Assembly (NCBI RefSeq): GCF_022174665.1 | Contig: NZ_CP076562.1 | Coordinates: forward strand, 2,558,525-2,622,524 | Reading direction: 5' to 3' | Length of the DNA stretch: 64,000 nt | DNA from: Eubacterium sp. MSJ-33 | Lineage (GTDB): Bacteria; Bacillota; Clostridia; Lachnospirales; Lachnospiraceae | Shown here: positions 35,583-45,717 of the stretch, in pieces | Layout: each line of letters begins with the position of its first letter | Position numbering within the stretch: position 1 is the first letter of the stretch | Program-made: the position numbers and the translations under genes | The notes under the pieces: generated by a model | What the model saw: the letters and a program-made list of their open reading frames with translations, nothing else | Databases searched by the model: none | Told to the model about the DNA's origin: nothing

Positions 35583-38500
35583 ATGATTGTGCCACGTTAT
35601 TACGAAGATTTAGATTTTTTACATGAAAATACAATGCAGCCAAGAGCGTATTATATACCAGCTTCCCACCGAATGGAGGATCTGGTGGAGCATCGGGAGG
35701 TATCCGACCGTGTACAGATGTTAAACGGCATGTGGAAATTCCGGTATTTTGAGAGCATCTATGGTGTGAAGGATGCATTTTATGAGAGTGGTTATGATAC
35801 ATCGGATTTTGATGAGATTCCGGTGCCGGGTGTCTGGCAGATGGCAGGCTATGACACACATCAGTATACGAATATCCGCTATCCATTTCCGTTTGATCCG
35901 CCGTATGTACCACAGGATATTCCGTGTGGTGCGTATGTGCATACGTTTTCTTATGCGAAGGATGAGAAAGCACCGAAGGTGTACCTGAACTTTGAGGGCG
36001 TGGATAGCTGCTTTTATGTATGGGTGAATGGCACCCATACCGGATATAGTCAGGTGTCCCATGCAACGAGCGAGTTTGATGTGACAGACGTGATAGAAGA
36101 GGGCGAGAATACGATCGCCGTACTTGTCTTGAAATGGTGCGATGGTTCGTATCTCGAAGATCAGGATAAGTTCCGGATGAACGGTATCTTCCGGGATGTC
36201 TATCTTCTGAAACGGCCGGAAAAGGCGGTACAGGATTACCGCATTACGACGGAAATCACGGAAGCGTGTGCGAAAATTACATTGGATATCAGCTACTATC
36301 AGGAGACCCCGGTCGCCATATCTGTGGAGGATGCGGCAGGGACTGTGGCTGCACAGGCAGTAATCAACAAGGCGGGAACTGTGACATTGGAGATTGCGAA
36401 CCCGGAGCTTTGGAATACGGAACATCCGTATTTGTACACACTCATTCTGCAAAGTGCGGATGAGACAATCGAGGATGCAATCGCTTTGCGCACGGTAGCA
36501 ATACAGGATCGGGTGCTATATTTCAATGGACAGGCAATCAAGCTGCGCGGTGTGAACCGGCATGACTCGGATCCGGTCACAGGGTTTACAGTTGATGTTG
36601 CAAAGATCAAGAAGGATCTCACGTTGATGAAGGAGCATAATTTCAATGCGATTCGTTCAAGCCATTATCCGAATGCACCATATTTCTACCAGATGTGCGA
36701 CCGGTATGGATTCCTTGTGTGCGATGAGGCAGATATCGAGGCGCATGGACCATTTATGCTGTACCGCAAGGAGGATACAGACTACAACCGCTTCAAAAAA
36801 TGGAATGAGAAGATTGCAGATGATCCGGCATGGGAGCAGGCGATTCTCGATCGCGTGAGGCGCATGGTTACGCGGGATAAAAACCGCTTCTGTATCATTT
36901 TCTGGTCGATGGGAAATGAGAGTGCGTATGGATGTAATTTTGAAAAGGCTCTTGCATGGACAAAGAAATACGATCCAGCCCGTATCACGCAATATGAAAG
37001 TGCGCGGTATCGGAATTACGACGTGACGTATGACTACTCAAATCTTGACCTGTACAGCCGGATGTATCCGGCACTTTCCGAGATTGAGGAGTATCTGGAG
37101 AAGGATGGCAGCAAGCCATTTCTGCTTGTGGAATATTGTCATAGCATGGGAAACGGTCCCGGCGATCTGGAGGATTATTTCCAGATAATCCAGAAGGATG
37201 CGCGGATGTGTGGTGGATTCGTCTGGGAGTGGTGTGATCATGCGATTGCGCACGGACAGGCGGAAAATGGGAAGACGAAATATTATTATGGCGGCGATCA
37301 CGGCGAGACAATCCATGATGGAAATTTCTGCATGGATGGACTGGTGTACCCGGATCGTACACCACATACCGGATTGCTTGAATATAAGAATGTGTACCGT
37401 CCGGTGCGTGTTGTATCTTATGATGAGAAGACCGGCAGACTTGTATTGCATAACTACATGGATTTTGATGATATAAGCGACTATGCAGACATCTTGTATG
37501 AAGTAACTGTGGATGGTCTGTGCGTGCAAAAGGGTGTGCTGGATGAGGTATCGATCGCACCGCACAGCGACGGTGTGATGACGCTCAAGTTGGACATTCC
37601 GCAGAGCGGCAAGGTGTATCTGAAGCTCCGGTATCAGTTGAAGAAAGAACTTCCATTGCTCCCAGCAAAGCATGAATTAGGATTTGATGAGGTGTTGCTT
37701 GCCAATGCCGATGGCAGAAACCGGGCGGTTGTCAAATGGCTGACAGAAGCAAAAGAGAAAAATGAGATCAGTGTCAGTGAAACCGATACAGAGATTACAT
37801 TAAAGGCGAGCGATTTCGCATATGCAATCAGCAAACGAACCGGACTTTTTACGAAGCTTCAATATGCAGGACGGGACTATCTGAACCATCCGATGGAGCT
37901 GAACATCTGGCGGGCACCGACAGATAACGATATGTATATCCGCGCGAAATGGGAGAATGCACATTTTCATGAGGCGTACACAAGAGCGTATAAGGTGGAG
38001 ACAATCCAGAACCGGTATGGTGTGATCGTGATGAGTCATGTCGGCGTTGTGGCACCGACCGTACAGAAGATTCTGGATGTCGAGCTTGTATGGAAGGTGG
38101 AAAGCTCAGGAAGAATAACTGCATCCATGGAGGCAAGCAAGGATGCAGAGTTCCCGGAGCTTCCGAGATTTGGCGTGCGAGTATTCTTCGACAAGAACCT
38201 TTCCGAGGTTTCATATTATGGCATGGGCCCGCAGGAGAGCTACCGCGACAAGCACAGAGCTGCAAGTCATGGATTGTATCGTAGTGCGGTGAAGGATCTG
38301 CATGAGGACTATATCAAGCCACAGGAAAATGGCAGCCATTTCGATTGTGATTATGTCGAATTGCACAACGGTCGGTATGGAATTGTGGCAGTTTCTGAGA
38401 CACCATTTTCATTTCAGGCGTCAAACTACACACAGGAAATGCTGACGCAGACAAAGCACAATTATGAATTGGAAGAATTGGACAGTACGGTATTATGTAT

Positions 38501-38621
38501 CGATTATGCGTTAAACGGCATCGGTTCCAACAGTTGTGGACCGGAGGTGCTTGCGGCATATCGATTCGATGAGAAGGAATTTCAGTTTGGGTTTACATTC
38601 GTTCCGTATGTGAAGGGATGA
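35583..38621 (+). CDS. lacZ: Beta-galactosidase, GH2 (LacZ type)
   Basis: 1012 residues, full LacZ length. It hydrolyses lactose and other beta-galactosides in the cytoplasm. Acid/base E446 lies in FWSMGNESAYG and nucleophile E517 in LLVEYCHSMGNGPG, matching E461 and E537 of E. coli. The sugar-binding domain (KFRMNGIFRDVYLL), GVNRHDSDP and the C-terminal small-chain domain (WRAPTDNDM, YYGMGPQESYRDK) are all present. AGGAGG precedes ATG 35583. No signal peptide, so lactose must enter by another transporter; the nearby Mgl system would take up free galactose. A bidirectional terminator follows, shared with alr. Confidence 0.95.
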   Translation: MIVPRYYEDLDFLHENTMQPRAYYIPASHRMEDLVEHREVSDRVQMLNGMWKFRYFESIYGVKDAFYESGYDTSDFDEIPVPGVWQMAGYDTHQYTNIRYPFPFDPPYVPQDIPCGAYVHTFSYAKDEKAPKVYLNFEGVDSCFYVWVNGTHTGYSQVSHATSEFDVTDVIEEGENTIAVLVLKWCDGSYLEDQDKFRMNGIFRDVYLLKRPEKAVQDYRITTEITEACAKITLDISYYQETPVAISVEDAAGTVAAQAVINKAGTVTLEIANPELWNTEHPYLYTLILQSADETIEDAIALRTVAIQDRVLYFNGQAIKLRGVNRHDSDPVTGFTVDVAKIKKDLTLMKEHNFNAIRSSHYPNAPYFYQMCDRYGFLVCDEADIEAHGPFMLYRKEDTDYNRFKKWNEKIADDPAWEQAILDRVRRMVTRDKNRFCIIFWSMGNESAYGCNFEKALAWTKKYDPARITQYESARYRNYDVTYDYSNLDLYSRMYPALSEIEEYLEKDGSKPFLLVEYCHSMGNGPGDLEDYFQIIQKDARMCGGFVWEWCDHAIAHGQAENGKTKYYYGGDHGETIHDGNFCMDGLVYPDRTPHTGLLEYKNVYRPVRVVSYDEKTGRLVLHNYMDFDDISDYADILYEVTVDGLCVQKGVLDEVSIAPHSDGVMTLKLDIPQSGKVYLKLRYQLKKELPLLPAKHELGFDEVLLANADGRNRAVVKWLTEAKEKNEISVSETDTEITLKASDFAYAISKRTGLFTKLQYAGRDYLNHPMELNIWRAPTDNDMYIRAKWENAHFHEAYTRAYKVETIQNRYGVIVMSHVGVVAPTVQKILDVELVWKVESSGRITASMEASKDAEFPELPRFGVRVFFDKNLSEVSYYGMGPQESYRDKHRAASHGLYRSAVKDLHEDYIKPQENGSHFDCDYVELHNGRYGIVAVSETPFSFQASNYTQEMLTQTKHNYELEELDSTVLCIDYALNGIGSNSCGPEVLAAYRFDEKEFQFGFTFVPYVKG

Positions 38622-38631
38622 TTGAACGCAT

Positions 38632-38662
38632 AAAAAAGCTGGGACTTTTATCCCAGCTTTTT
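38632..38662. terminator. Bidirectional terminator between lacZ and alr
   Basis: AAAAAAGCTGGGA / TCCCAGCTTTTT with a CTTTTA loop. A-tract and T-tract on opposite sides let it serve both converging genes. Confidence 0.9.
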
Positions 38663-38691
38663 CATGTCTATGTAATTACATGCACAACAAA

Positions 38692-39861
38692 TTACCCTCG
38701 CAACAATAATTCCTTCTCTATCATCTTTCCGTCACGGTAATAGAATCTTGGAACGCGCTTGCTGACGGCACACGTTAGTTCGTACGGAATCGTGTTTGCC
38801 AGAGCTGCCATATCGTTGATCGAATTTTTCTTTCCGAAGATCTCAATCTCGCTGCCGACATCGACCTGCATCTTGTCAGTCAGATCAATCATGCACATAT
38901 CCATGCAGATCTTTCCGCGTTGGTAAATCGGACCTTCCTCTGACATCAGGGTGCAGCGATTAGACAGGGCACGGAAAAATCCATCGGCATAGCCGTAAGG
39001 GATAACGCCCATACGTGTCGTTTTATCGGTCACATAGATTCCACCGTAGCTGATTGCAGTACCGGCCGGGTATGTCTTGATCGTGCTGACAGTCGTCTTT
39101 AAGCTCATGACAGGCTGAAGTCCAAGTTCTTCTGCAAATTCTCCATATCCATATAACAAAAGTCCCGGTCTTACCATATCAAGCCATGTTTCCGGATAAC
39201 GGGCAACCGCACCGGTATTGGCACAGTGGCGGATGGCGAACCGTCTGCCGAGCTTTTCCTCGACGCTTTTGATTACGTCGGTAAATAACTGGAACTGATG
39301 CTCCGTGTAGGCTTTGCATGCATCCCCCGGCTCATCGGACACAGCAAAATGTGTAAAGATTCCTTCCGCGTAAAGCCCCGGAAGCGAGCAGCCCTCGCAG
39401 ATACCTTCTACACCGGTATCGAAATAATCCCCGTCACACAGATAGCCAAGTCGTGACATTCCGGTATCAACCTTGATATGAATCTTCAATGTACCACCGC
39501 ATTTTACGGCTTCTTCACTGTATTCAAGTGCTTTTGCTTTGCAGGTAACTGCTTGTGTAATATTGTACTCGATCAGACGGCTGACCTGCTCCTTTGGTGT
39601 ATGTCCAAGAATCAGAATCGGCATGGTGATGTCGTTTAAGCGAAGTTCTACCGCTTCGTCGATGCTGCTGACCGCCAGATAGTCGGCGCCAAGCTCCTGC
39701 AGCAGGCGGCTTACCTGTACAGAACCGTGTCCGTAAGCATCTGCTTTGACAACACCTAAAAACTTGACATTTGCACCGATTCGATCGCGCAATGTTTTGT
39801 AATTATGAGCAAGGGCGTCCAAATCAATCTCAGCCCATGTTCGCTTCAATGTGGAATCCAT
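38692..39861 (-). CDS. alr: Alanine racemase
   Basis: 389 residues from the ATG at 39861 (GAGG 8 bases upstream; a GTG at 39870 is in frame but worse placed). The PLP-dependent enzyme interconverts L- and D-alanine for peptidoglycan. The PLP lysine is K39 in VVKADAYGHG; the AISYGGIYVT and IPYGYADGF segments include the catalytic tyrosine region. Length is normal for Alr. It converges on lacZ and diverges from the AddB-like gene at 40063, with a 201-base intergenic region in which its promoter must lie; I see only weak promoter matches there. Confidence 0.93.
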   Translation of the reverse strand: MDSTLKRTWAEIDLDALAHNYKTLRDRIGANVKFLGVVKADAYGHGSVQVSRLLQELGADYLAVSSIDEAVELRLNDITMPILILGHTPKEQVSRLIEYNITQAVTCKAKALEYSEEAVKCGGTLKIHIKVDTGMSRLGYLCDGDYFDTGVEGICEGCSLPGLYAEGIFTHFAVSDEPGDACKAYTEHQFQLFTDVIKSVEEKLGRRFAIRHCANTGAVARYPETWLDMVRPGLLLYGYGEFAEELGLQPVMSLKTTVSTIKTYPAGTAISYGGIYVTDKTTRMGVIPYGYADGFFRALSNRCTLMSEEGPIYQRGKICMDMCMIDLTDKMQVDVGSEIEIFGKKNSINDMAALANTIPYELTCAVSKRVPRFYYRDGKMIEKELLLRG

Positions 39862-40005
39862 GTTTCGCACCTCGATTATGCATTATTTTTATTAGTTCCT
39901 TATTTTAGCACAAACCGGAAGAGGATTCCATAGAATCAATCTTTTAAGTGTAAAATATTGGCGTAAAAAGAAAAAATAGAAGGAAATGTTCGAAATATGT
40001 GGAAT

Positions 40006-40045
40006 ACTATAGACAGAGATTTGCGCATATAAGCGAAACTATAGT
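40006..40045 (+). promoter_or_regulatory. Hairpin/dyad before the second AddAB-like pair
   Basis: ACTATAG and CTATAGT are perfect inverted arms 26 bases apart, with an inner TTTGCG / CGAAA partial pairing. It sits just after a -10-like TACTAT (40005-40010) and 10 bases or less before the SD GGGGAGG, so it could be an operator or an mRNA hairpin affecting initiation. Confidence 0.4.
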
Positions 40046-40062
40046 TCGGGGAGGAAAAATGA

Positions 40063-42519
40063 ATGGAATCACATATTTTGGCACCGGGGTTGAATGAATC
40101 AGAGCTTATGAAGAGTCTTGCATTATATGGATGCCCTTGTTTTAATTTACATATTTATAATGCGGTAGGTCTTGCCAAGGAGGCTTTGCTTCGAGATGGG
40201 ATTTCAGTGAAAACGCATGTTGTCAATTCAGAAGAGGAGCTGGCTTTGATTATGAAAGCTTCTCAGGGAATCAGCTATTTTGGTACTGTGTCATACGCAG
40301 ATGCACAGAAGATCGTATCCGCAGTTCGTACAATGCGACAGATGGTCGGAATGGGAGATGAAGCAGAAAAAATAAAAAGATGTCTTGAGCAGGGAGAGTT
40401 TGAGAAAAAAAATCAGGCACTTTGGGCTGTGTATGAAAACTATATAGAATTGCTGGCACAGAAAGACTGGATGGACCCGGTTGGGTTGGTACGAAAAGCA
40501 ATTCTGGAGTGCAACGCATGGGAGACACCGATTGGGGTTTTGGATGGATTTCCACTTACACCGCTCGAGCAGGCACTTGCAGACAAATTATCCAACGGAC
40601 AGGTTTCGATTCTTACATTTCATGGTTTGTATCAAAAAGAACGATCAAAGGTAAAGATAAAAGATATAAAAATGTGTTATGGCATGGCAAATGAAGTGGA
40701 AACAATCCTGCAGGATATTTATGATTCAGATGCTCTCGACCGTTGTACAATTGCAGTGACTGAGTACCGGGAATACAGTCAGTTGATTTACGATTATCAG
40801 AGAATGTATGAGATTCCTGTTACTTTTGGGCGTGGCATTCCCATAACAAACACGTTGGCATGTGTTTTGCTGCGCCAGTATGTACATTGGATTACAGACG
40901 GATTTTTTGGCGCTGCCGCCCTGTTAGATATGTTAAAACACTTATCCTTTAACTTTAATGTTATGATGGATCGATTCATGGAGCCTGAAGAAGATGTAAA
41001 CATGCATATTCTTTTTGATGTGCTCGGAAACATACGGTTTACGAATGATTATACTATGAATCAGAAACGTCTTGCCGATTTTCGACAATCACTTCAGTTG
41101 GAGTCTTATCTATATACAGACGGAGATAATGATTCAGAAGCGTATAAACAATTACAGGAGAAAATACTTACACTTCCGTATTTGGAGATTATGGCAGAAG
41201 AACTGGCACTTCCGGTAGAAGAATTTATTGCGAAATATACATGGTCAGATGAACCTGATGAGGAAGAAAATATGAGCTACAATTGGCAGGTTAATCAGGA
41301 AGCTGTGCGGGTAATTCAAGAGAAATTCAGATCTGTGCGGCAAGCAAATCCGGAACAGTCGATATCGGATGTAGCATCAAATCTATATAGGGAAATGGTA
41401 GGAGTACAGTCACCCGTACCGGGTGCCGTGCACGTGACAGATATTACCGGAGCGATGTCATGCCTTAGACCGAAGATTTTTGTTGCTGGTCTGGCAGCTT
41501 CCAAATACCCGAAATATCAGCAGGAGAATTTCCTGCTTTTAGACGAGGATATTGCACAGTTTGGAGCAGAAGCATCCGGAATGTTGTCGACAGAAAAAAC
41601 GAATCAAAAGAGAAGTAATCTGTTGCGTCTTGTATCCATGGCATCGACGCTTGGTAGTGATGTAAACCTTTCCTATGCGGGAATGGATGTGTCTGAACTG
41701 AAGAAGGATAATGCATCGTCTATGATTTTTGAACTTTGTCAGGAAGAGAAGGGCAGCAGCATTACGAATGAAGAACTGAATGCGAGAATCGTTAAAGTTG
41801 GATATTTCGAACCACGTATCACAGCAACCAGACTGGTTGGGCAGGCATATAATGCAGACAATATAATCCAATATGTGGGTGAGGAAGAAAATCCCTCTTC
41901 TGAAAAGGTATATACAGTGGATGAATGGGTTCAAAAAAAGAAGGATGTTCAGGTTATGGAAGCACCGGAACGGACGTCTGCTTTTACAGTGATTTCCGAT
42001 GAAGAACTTGAACAACTGCTGGAGAAAGTCATCGGGCGTTGTGCGGGAAAAACCTATACAGATGAACAATATAGAAGTATCGCATCCGAAGAATTTGATC
42101 GGTTTATGATCGAACATCCACCGATAAATGAGATGGATGTAAAAAATGTCAGGGCAGAGTGGCTGAAAATGATAGAAAGTACATATTGCTCTGTGAAATT
42201 ACCGGACGTTTTTGTTCCGAAAGTTATGAGTATGACTCTGGCGGATGGAAAACAGATCAGTGGAAGACCACATTTGTTGAAAAAGAAAGATGACGGATAT
42301 GGATTTATCGTATATGAAGTTTGCCGGTGGAAGGAAAAGGAAGTAAATTATAATAGGGAAACCTTTGCTGAGCAGAAAAAAAAGTCTATGAAAGGGCAGT
42401 TTGAGATAGCTGCCGGTGAGAAGCTGGCAGTATATAAGGAACTTCTGGAAAAAAACGGATATCCGGTAAAGTATGGAATAGTGAGAAATCTTCGATTAAA
42501 TGATAGAATGAAGGTTTAG
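40063..42519 (+). CDS. AddB-like protein with inactivated nuclease fold
   Basis: 818 residues, clearly shorter than the AddB-like protein at 11396. The N-terminal two thirds are helicase-like without a Walker A motif (FYALYGCPCFN-type start, then PIGVLDGFPLTPLEQALADKL). The C-terminus has the length and pattern of a PD-(D/E)XK domain, but catalytic positions are lost: GRPHLL replaces the usual G-x-x-D (H737) and VYEVCRW replaces DYK (E752-V-C754). No Fe-S cysteine cluster is present. It is therefore probably a structural partner of the helicase/nuclease encoded 21 bases downstream. GGGGAGG supports ATG 40063; an ATG at 40059 is out of frame. Confidence 0.72.
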   Translation: MESHILAPGLNESELMKSLALYGCPCFNLHIYNAVGLAKEALLRDGISVKTHVVNSEEELALIMKASQGISYFGTVSYADAQKIVSAVRTMRQMVGMGDEAEKIKRCLEQGEFEKKNQALWAVYENYIELLAQKDWMDPVGLVRKAILECNAWETPIGVLDGFPLTPLEQALADKLSNGQVSILTFHGLYQKERSKVKIKDIKMCYGMANEVETILQDIYDSDALDRCTIAVTEYREYSQLIYDYQRMYEIPVTFGRGIPITNTLACVLLRQYVHWITDGFFGAAALLDMLKHLSFNFNVMMDRFMEPEEDVNMHILFDVLGNIRFTNDYTMNQKRLADFRQSLQLESYLYTDGDNDSEAYKQLQEKILTLPYLEIMAEELALPVEEFIAKYTWSDEPDEEENMSYNWQVNQEAVRVIQEKFRSVRQANPEQSISDVASNLYREMVGVQSPVPGAVHVTDITGAMSCLRPKIFVAGLAASKYPKYQQENFLLLDEDIAQFGAEASGMLSTEKTNQKRSNLLRLVSMASTLGSDVNLSYAGMDVSELKKDNASSMIFELCQEEKGSSITNEELNARIVKVGYFEPRITATRLVGQAYNADNIIQYVGEEENPSSEKVYTVDEWVQKKKDVQVMEAPERTSAFTVISDEELEQLLEKVIGRCAGKTYTDEQYRSIASEEFDRFMIEHPPINEMDVKNVRAEWLKMIESTYCSVKLPDVFVPKVMSMTLADGKQISGRPHLLKKKDDGYGFIVYEVCRWKEKEVNYNRETFAEQKKKSMKGQFEIAAGEKLAVYKELLEKNGYPVKYGIVRNLRLNDRMKV

Positions 42520-42540
42520 TGTAAGGCAGAGGAGAAAAAT

Positions 42541-45500
42541 ATGGATAATATGGACAGTTTAAAAATGGATGAGATATCCAGAAACCGGATTATCTCAGAT
42601 ATGGATAACAACTTTTTTGTAGAGGCGGGAGCCGGTTCCGGGAAAACAACCATGCTTGTAAACCGGATGGTTTCCATGATAGAACATGGAAGGGATATCC
42701 GGCAGATTTGTGCGATTACATTTACAAAGGCAGCGGCGAATGAGTTTCGTGGCAGATTCCAGAAGATTTTGCTTGAGCGAAGCACTCCGGAATGTAACTA
42801 CGTTGATAAGGGATATGCTGGGCAGCTGCCAAAGCCGACAGACGAATCACGGGAGCGGTGTGCATATGCATTAAAGCATCTGGATGACTGTTTTATGGGA
42901 ACCATTGATTCCTTTTGCCAGATGCTGATTGCAGAGCATCCTTATGAGACCGGCGTTCCTTCGGATGCATCTGTTGTTTCCGGAACAGAATTAGCGGTTG
43001 TTTATAAACATGAGTTTGTGCGTATTTGTGATGGTGAATATGGAGAAGAACTTCGTAATCTGGCAGATAGTTTCAGCGCTCTGCACCATATGCCGGAAAA
43101 GGCGTTTGTAGATGGAATCCGTATTCTCATGGAACACAAAGATGCGACGATTGCATATACGGAGAAGACAGACTATGTACCGGGCACACTTGATCTGGAG
43201 TATCAGACACAGATCGAACAGATCCGCCGGGAAAATCCGGAGGAATTTACATTTCGGGGGATGTGGGAGAAAAAACTGCCGCTTGTGATTGGAAAGATGT
43301 GTCAGTTAAATCTGCAGGAAACAGAGGTCTATAAAACATTACAGAACCTGCAATATAATGTGACGATGACTTTTTTGATGAAGGCATCGAAGTGTATCGC
43401 TGAATATCTAAGGGAAAACGGGTATATGACGTACTTTGATTATCTGTTTTATCTTCGAAATATGTTGCGTGAGGATGCAAAAAATGGGGGACGGATGATT
43501 TCCTATATTTCCAGACGACATTCCTATTATCTGATTGATGAATTCCAGGATACAAATCCGATTCAGTCAGAGATTTTCTTCTATCTGACAGCAGAAAATC
43601 CGGTTGCAGACTGGATGGCGTGTGAGCCAAAGCCGGGAACACTTTTTATTGTGGGAGATCCGAAACAGTCAATTTACCGCTTTCGAAATGCAGATGTAGG
43701 ATCTTATCTGAGAGTGAAAGGATTGTTTGAGAATATGAAACACGGAGATATTCTGTGTCTGTCCAGAAATTTCCGTTCGCGAAAAAAACTGTGTGAACAT
43801 TTTAATGCAGTGTTCTCGAATACATTTGAACCGGGAACGAATCAGTGTGCATATACGCCGATTCCTGTTATGGAGGATCCTGTATCTGAATTTACAGGAG
43901 TGTATTCCTATATCTGTCATTCACCTCGTAGAGAGGGTGATAATATGAGAGATAAATATCAGGTATGCAATATCATAAAAAGATTAGTTGGAAATGAGGC
44001 ATTTCAGATTCTGGCGGAGGATGGAGTACATCTGCGTACTATCCGGTATAGTGATATTATGGTTATTCATAAGTCGAAGACGCAAATGGGAGCTATGATT
44101 GATGAATTTGCAAGACAGGATATTCCTGTGCGAGTGGAAGGAAAGGTACTGTTTGAAGAATGTGCGGCGTTGAAGAAAGTCCTTGCAAGATATAAGGAGA
44201 GAAAAGAAAAAGTGATTTGTTCCCCGGCGAGTCTATTTTCAGAGATTATGGAGGAAGAGCAAATCTTTGAACATGTGGAAACAGATGGCATGGAAGTCCT
44301 CTATTATGTTTTGGAGCTGCTTCGTAAGGCAGAAAGCAACGCAGAGATTGTAACACTGGAAGATGGAATCACATATATAGAGAAGCTGATGCAGCCGGGA
44401 GCCGATCAGGAACGATGCTTAAGTCTTTCGGATGACAAGGATTGCGTGTATATGGCAAACCTGCACAAGGTCAAAGGATTAGAGGCGCCGATTGTGATTC
44501 TTGCATATGCATGGCCTTGTCAGCAACCGCCGAATACACATATAGAATACCGGGCTGATGGAAGCGATATGTATGTATTTCGTGTACATAATGAAGGCGT
44601 TAATTATCCGTGGAACAATTGGAAGAAGGAAATTAGTTTTTCTACAGAAATATATAAAAAATATGAAGATCAGGAGTTAGCAGCACTTGATGCAGAAGAA
44701 CAACGGCTTATATATGTGGCGGCGACACGGGCAAGAAATGTATTGATTGTAAGTAATATCGAGGTAATCAAAAAAAATGGTATAGATTATGAGAGTGTGT
44801 GGGAGCCATTGCTGAACAATGTAAATGATTTCTTTTATATGGCAGACTGCTATGATCCGAATTATACACTTGCGGCAAAGGACAGACCAAAAACGCAGGC
44901 AGCAGATCTGTATAAGCGTGCCAAGGAGACGTGTGTTTTGAATGACCGAACGGCAGAGACAGCGGGGTATGAAATCATTACACCGAGCCGTCTGGAGCTT
45001 GATACGGACATACCGGTGGAGGATGTGTTGGATCTGCCGGAACGGAATACTGAGCGGGAAGCTGCAGAAGATATTTGCGCGAACTCATCGGATGGCATCA
45101 CAAGGGAAGAACGGGGATATTTGCTTTCGCGCGCCAATATACTGGGTACGATGCTGCATCGCCTGATGGAAATTCTCGTGAATTCGAGAAATAAAATCCC
45201 AATTGATGATATGACAATACAGATTCTGGAAGAATGTCTGCCACCGGAAGATGAGGAGAAAAAAGATATATTTGCCAAGGCAATCGCTATGACAGCGAAA
45301 AACATTCGAAATGGCGGTTGTGCACAGAAAAATGATGCACCGCAGGATATCCTGCATACATTACTTGCGGCAGATGAAGTATACACGGAAGTTCCGTTTT
45401 GCTATTCGGAAAAACAAGGAGACCAGACACTGGTCTATAACGGAATCATGGATGTTGTTTATTGCGAAGAAGGAAACTGGCATATCATTGATTACAAGAC

Positions 45501-45621
45501 CAATTATGATGGAGAGCATCTGGATAAGAAGTATAAGGCACAGCTTGACGCTTACATCAAGGCGTTGAAGCAGACAACGGGGCATGATGCGGATGCAAAA
45601 ATCTACCATATTGAACTATGA
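42541..45621 (+). CDS. AddA-like UvrD helicase with active PD-(D/E)XK nuclease (second pair)
   Basis: 1026 residues. SF1 motifs: GAGSGKTT (K35), YLIDEFQDTNPIQ, IVGDPKQSIYRFRNAD, LSRNFRSR, ANLHKVKGLEAP, IYVAATRARN. The C-terminal nuclease has GTMLHRLMEIL and NGIMDVVY followed by HIIDYKTN (D984, K986), so it looks catalytically active. It is clearly different in sequence from the AddA-like protein at 14427. AGAGGAG lies before ATG 42541, and it is in an operon with the AddB-like gene 21 bases upstream. Either this pair or the 11396-17876 pair could be the housekeeping recombination enzyme; the single active nuclease is closer to a specialised variant. Confidence 0.82.
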   Translation: MDNMDSLKMDEISRNRIISDMDNNFFVEAGAGSGKTTMLVNRMVSMIEHGRDIRQICAITFTKAAANEFRGRFQKILLERSTPECNYVDKGYAGQLPKPTDESRERCAYALKHLDDCFMGTIDSFCQMLIAEHPYETGVPSDASVVSGTELAVVYKHEFVRICDGEYGEELRNLADSFSALHHMPEKAFVDGIRILMEHKDATIAYTEKTDYVPGTLDLEYQTQIEQIRRENPEEFTFRGMWEKKLPLVIGKMCQLNLQETEVYKTLQNLQYNVTMTFLMKASKCIAEYLRENGYMTYFDYLFYLRNMLREDAKNGGRMISYISRRHSYYLIDEFQDTNPIQSEIFFYLTAENPVADWMACEPKPGTLFIVGDPKQSIYRFRNADVGSYLRVKGLFENMKHGDILCLSRNFRSRKKLCEHFNAVFSNTFEPGTNQCAYTPIPVMEDPVSEFTGVYSYICHSPRREGDNMRDKYQVCNIIKRLVGNEAFQILAEDGVHLRTIRYSDIMVIHKSKTQMGAMIDEFARQDIPVRVEGKVLFEECAALKKVLARYKERKEKVICSPASLFSEIMEEEQIFEHVETDGMEVLYYVLELLRKAESNAEIVTLEDGITYIEKLMQPGADQERCLSLSDDKDCVYMANLHKVKGLEAPIVILAYAWPCQQPPNTHIEYRADGSDMYVFRVHNEGVNYPWNNWKKEISFSTEIYKKYEDQELAALDAEEQRLIYVAATRARNVLIVSNIEVIKKNGIDYESVWEPLLNNVNDFFYMADCYDPNYTLAAKDRPKTQAADLYKRAKETCVLNDRTAETAGYEIITPSRLELDTDIPVEDVLDLPERNTEREAAEDICANSSDGITREERGYLLSRANILGTMLHRLMEILVNSRNKIPIDDMTIQILEECLPPEDEEKKDIFAKAIAMTAKNIRNGGCAQKNDAPQDILHTLLAADEVYTEVPFCYSEKQGDQTLVYNGIMDVVYCEEGNWHIIDYKTNYDGEHLDKKYKAQLDAYIKALKQTTGHDADAKIYHIEL

Positions 45622-45717
45622 GTTCATTGAGAAGTGAAAAAGGGAATGTTAGAATACGAAAGGTGGCGAAAAAAACAGGTAATTTTGTATTGGTTGGATA
45701 CATAGGAGGAATTGACT

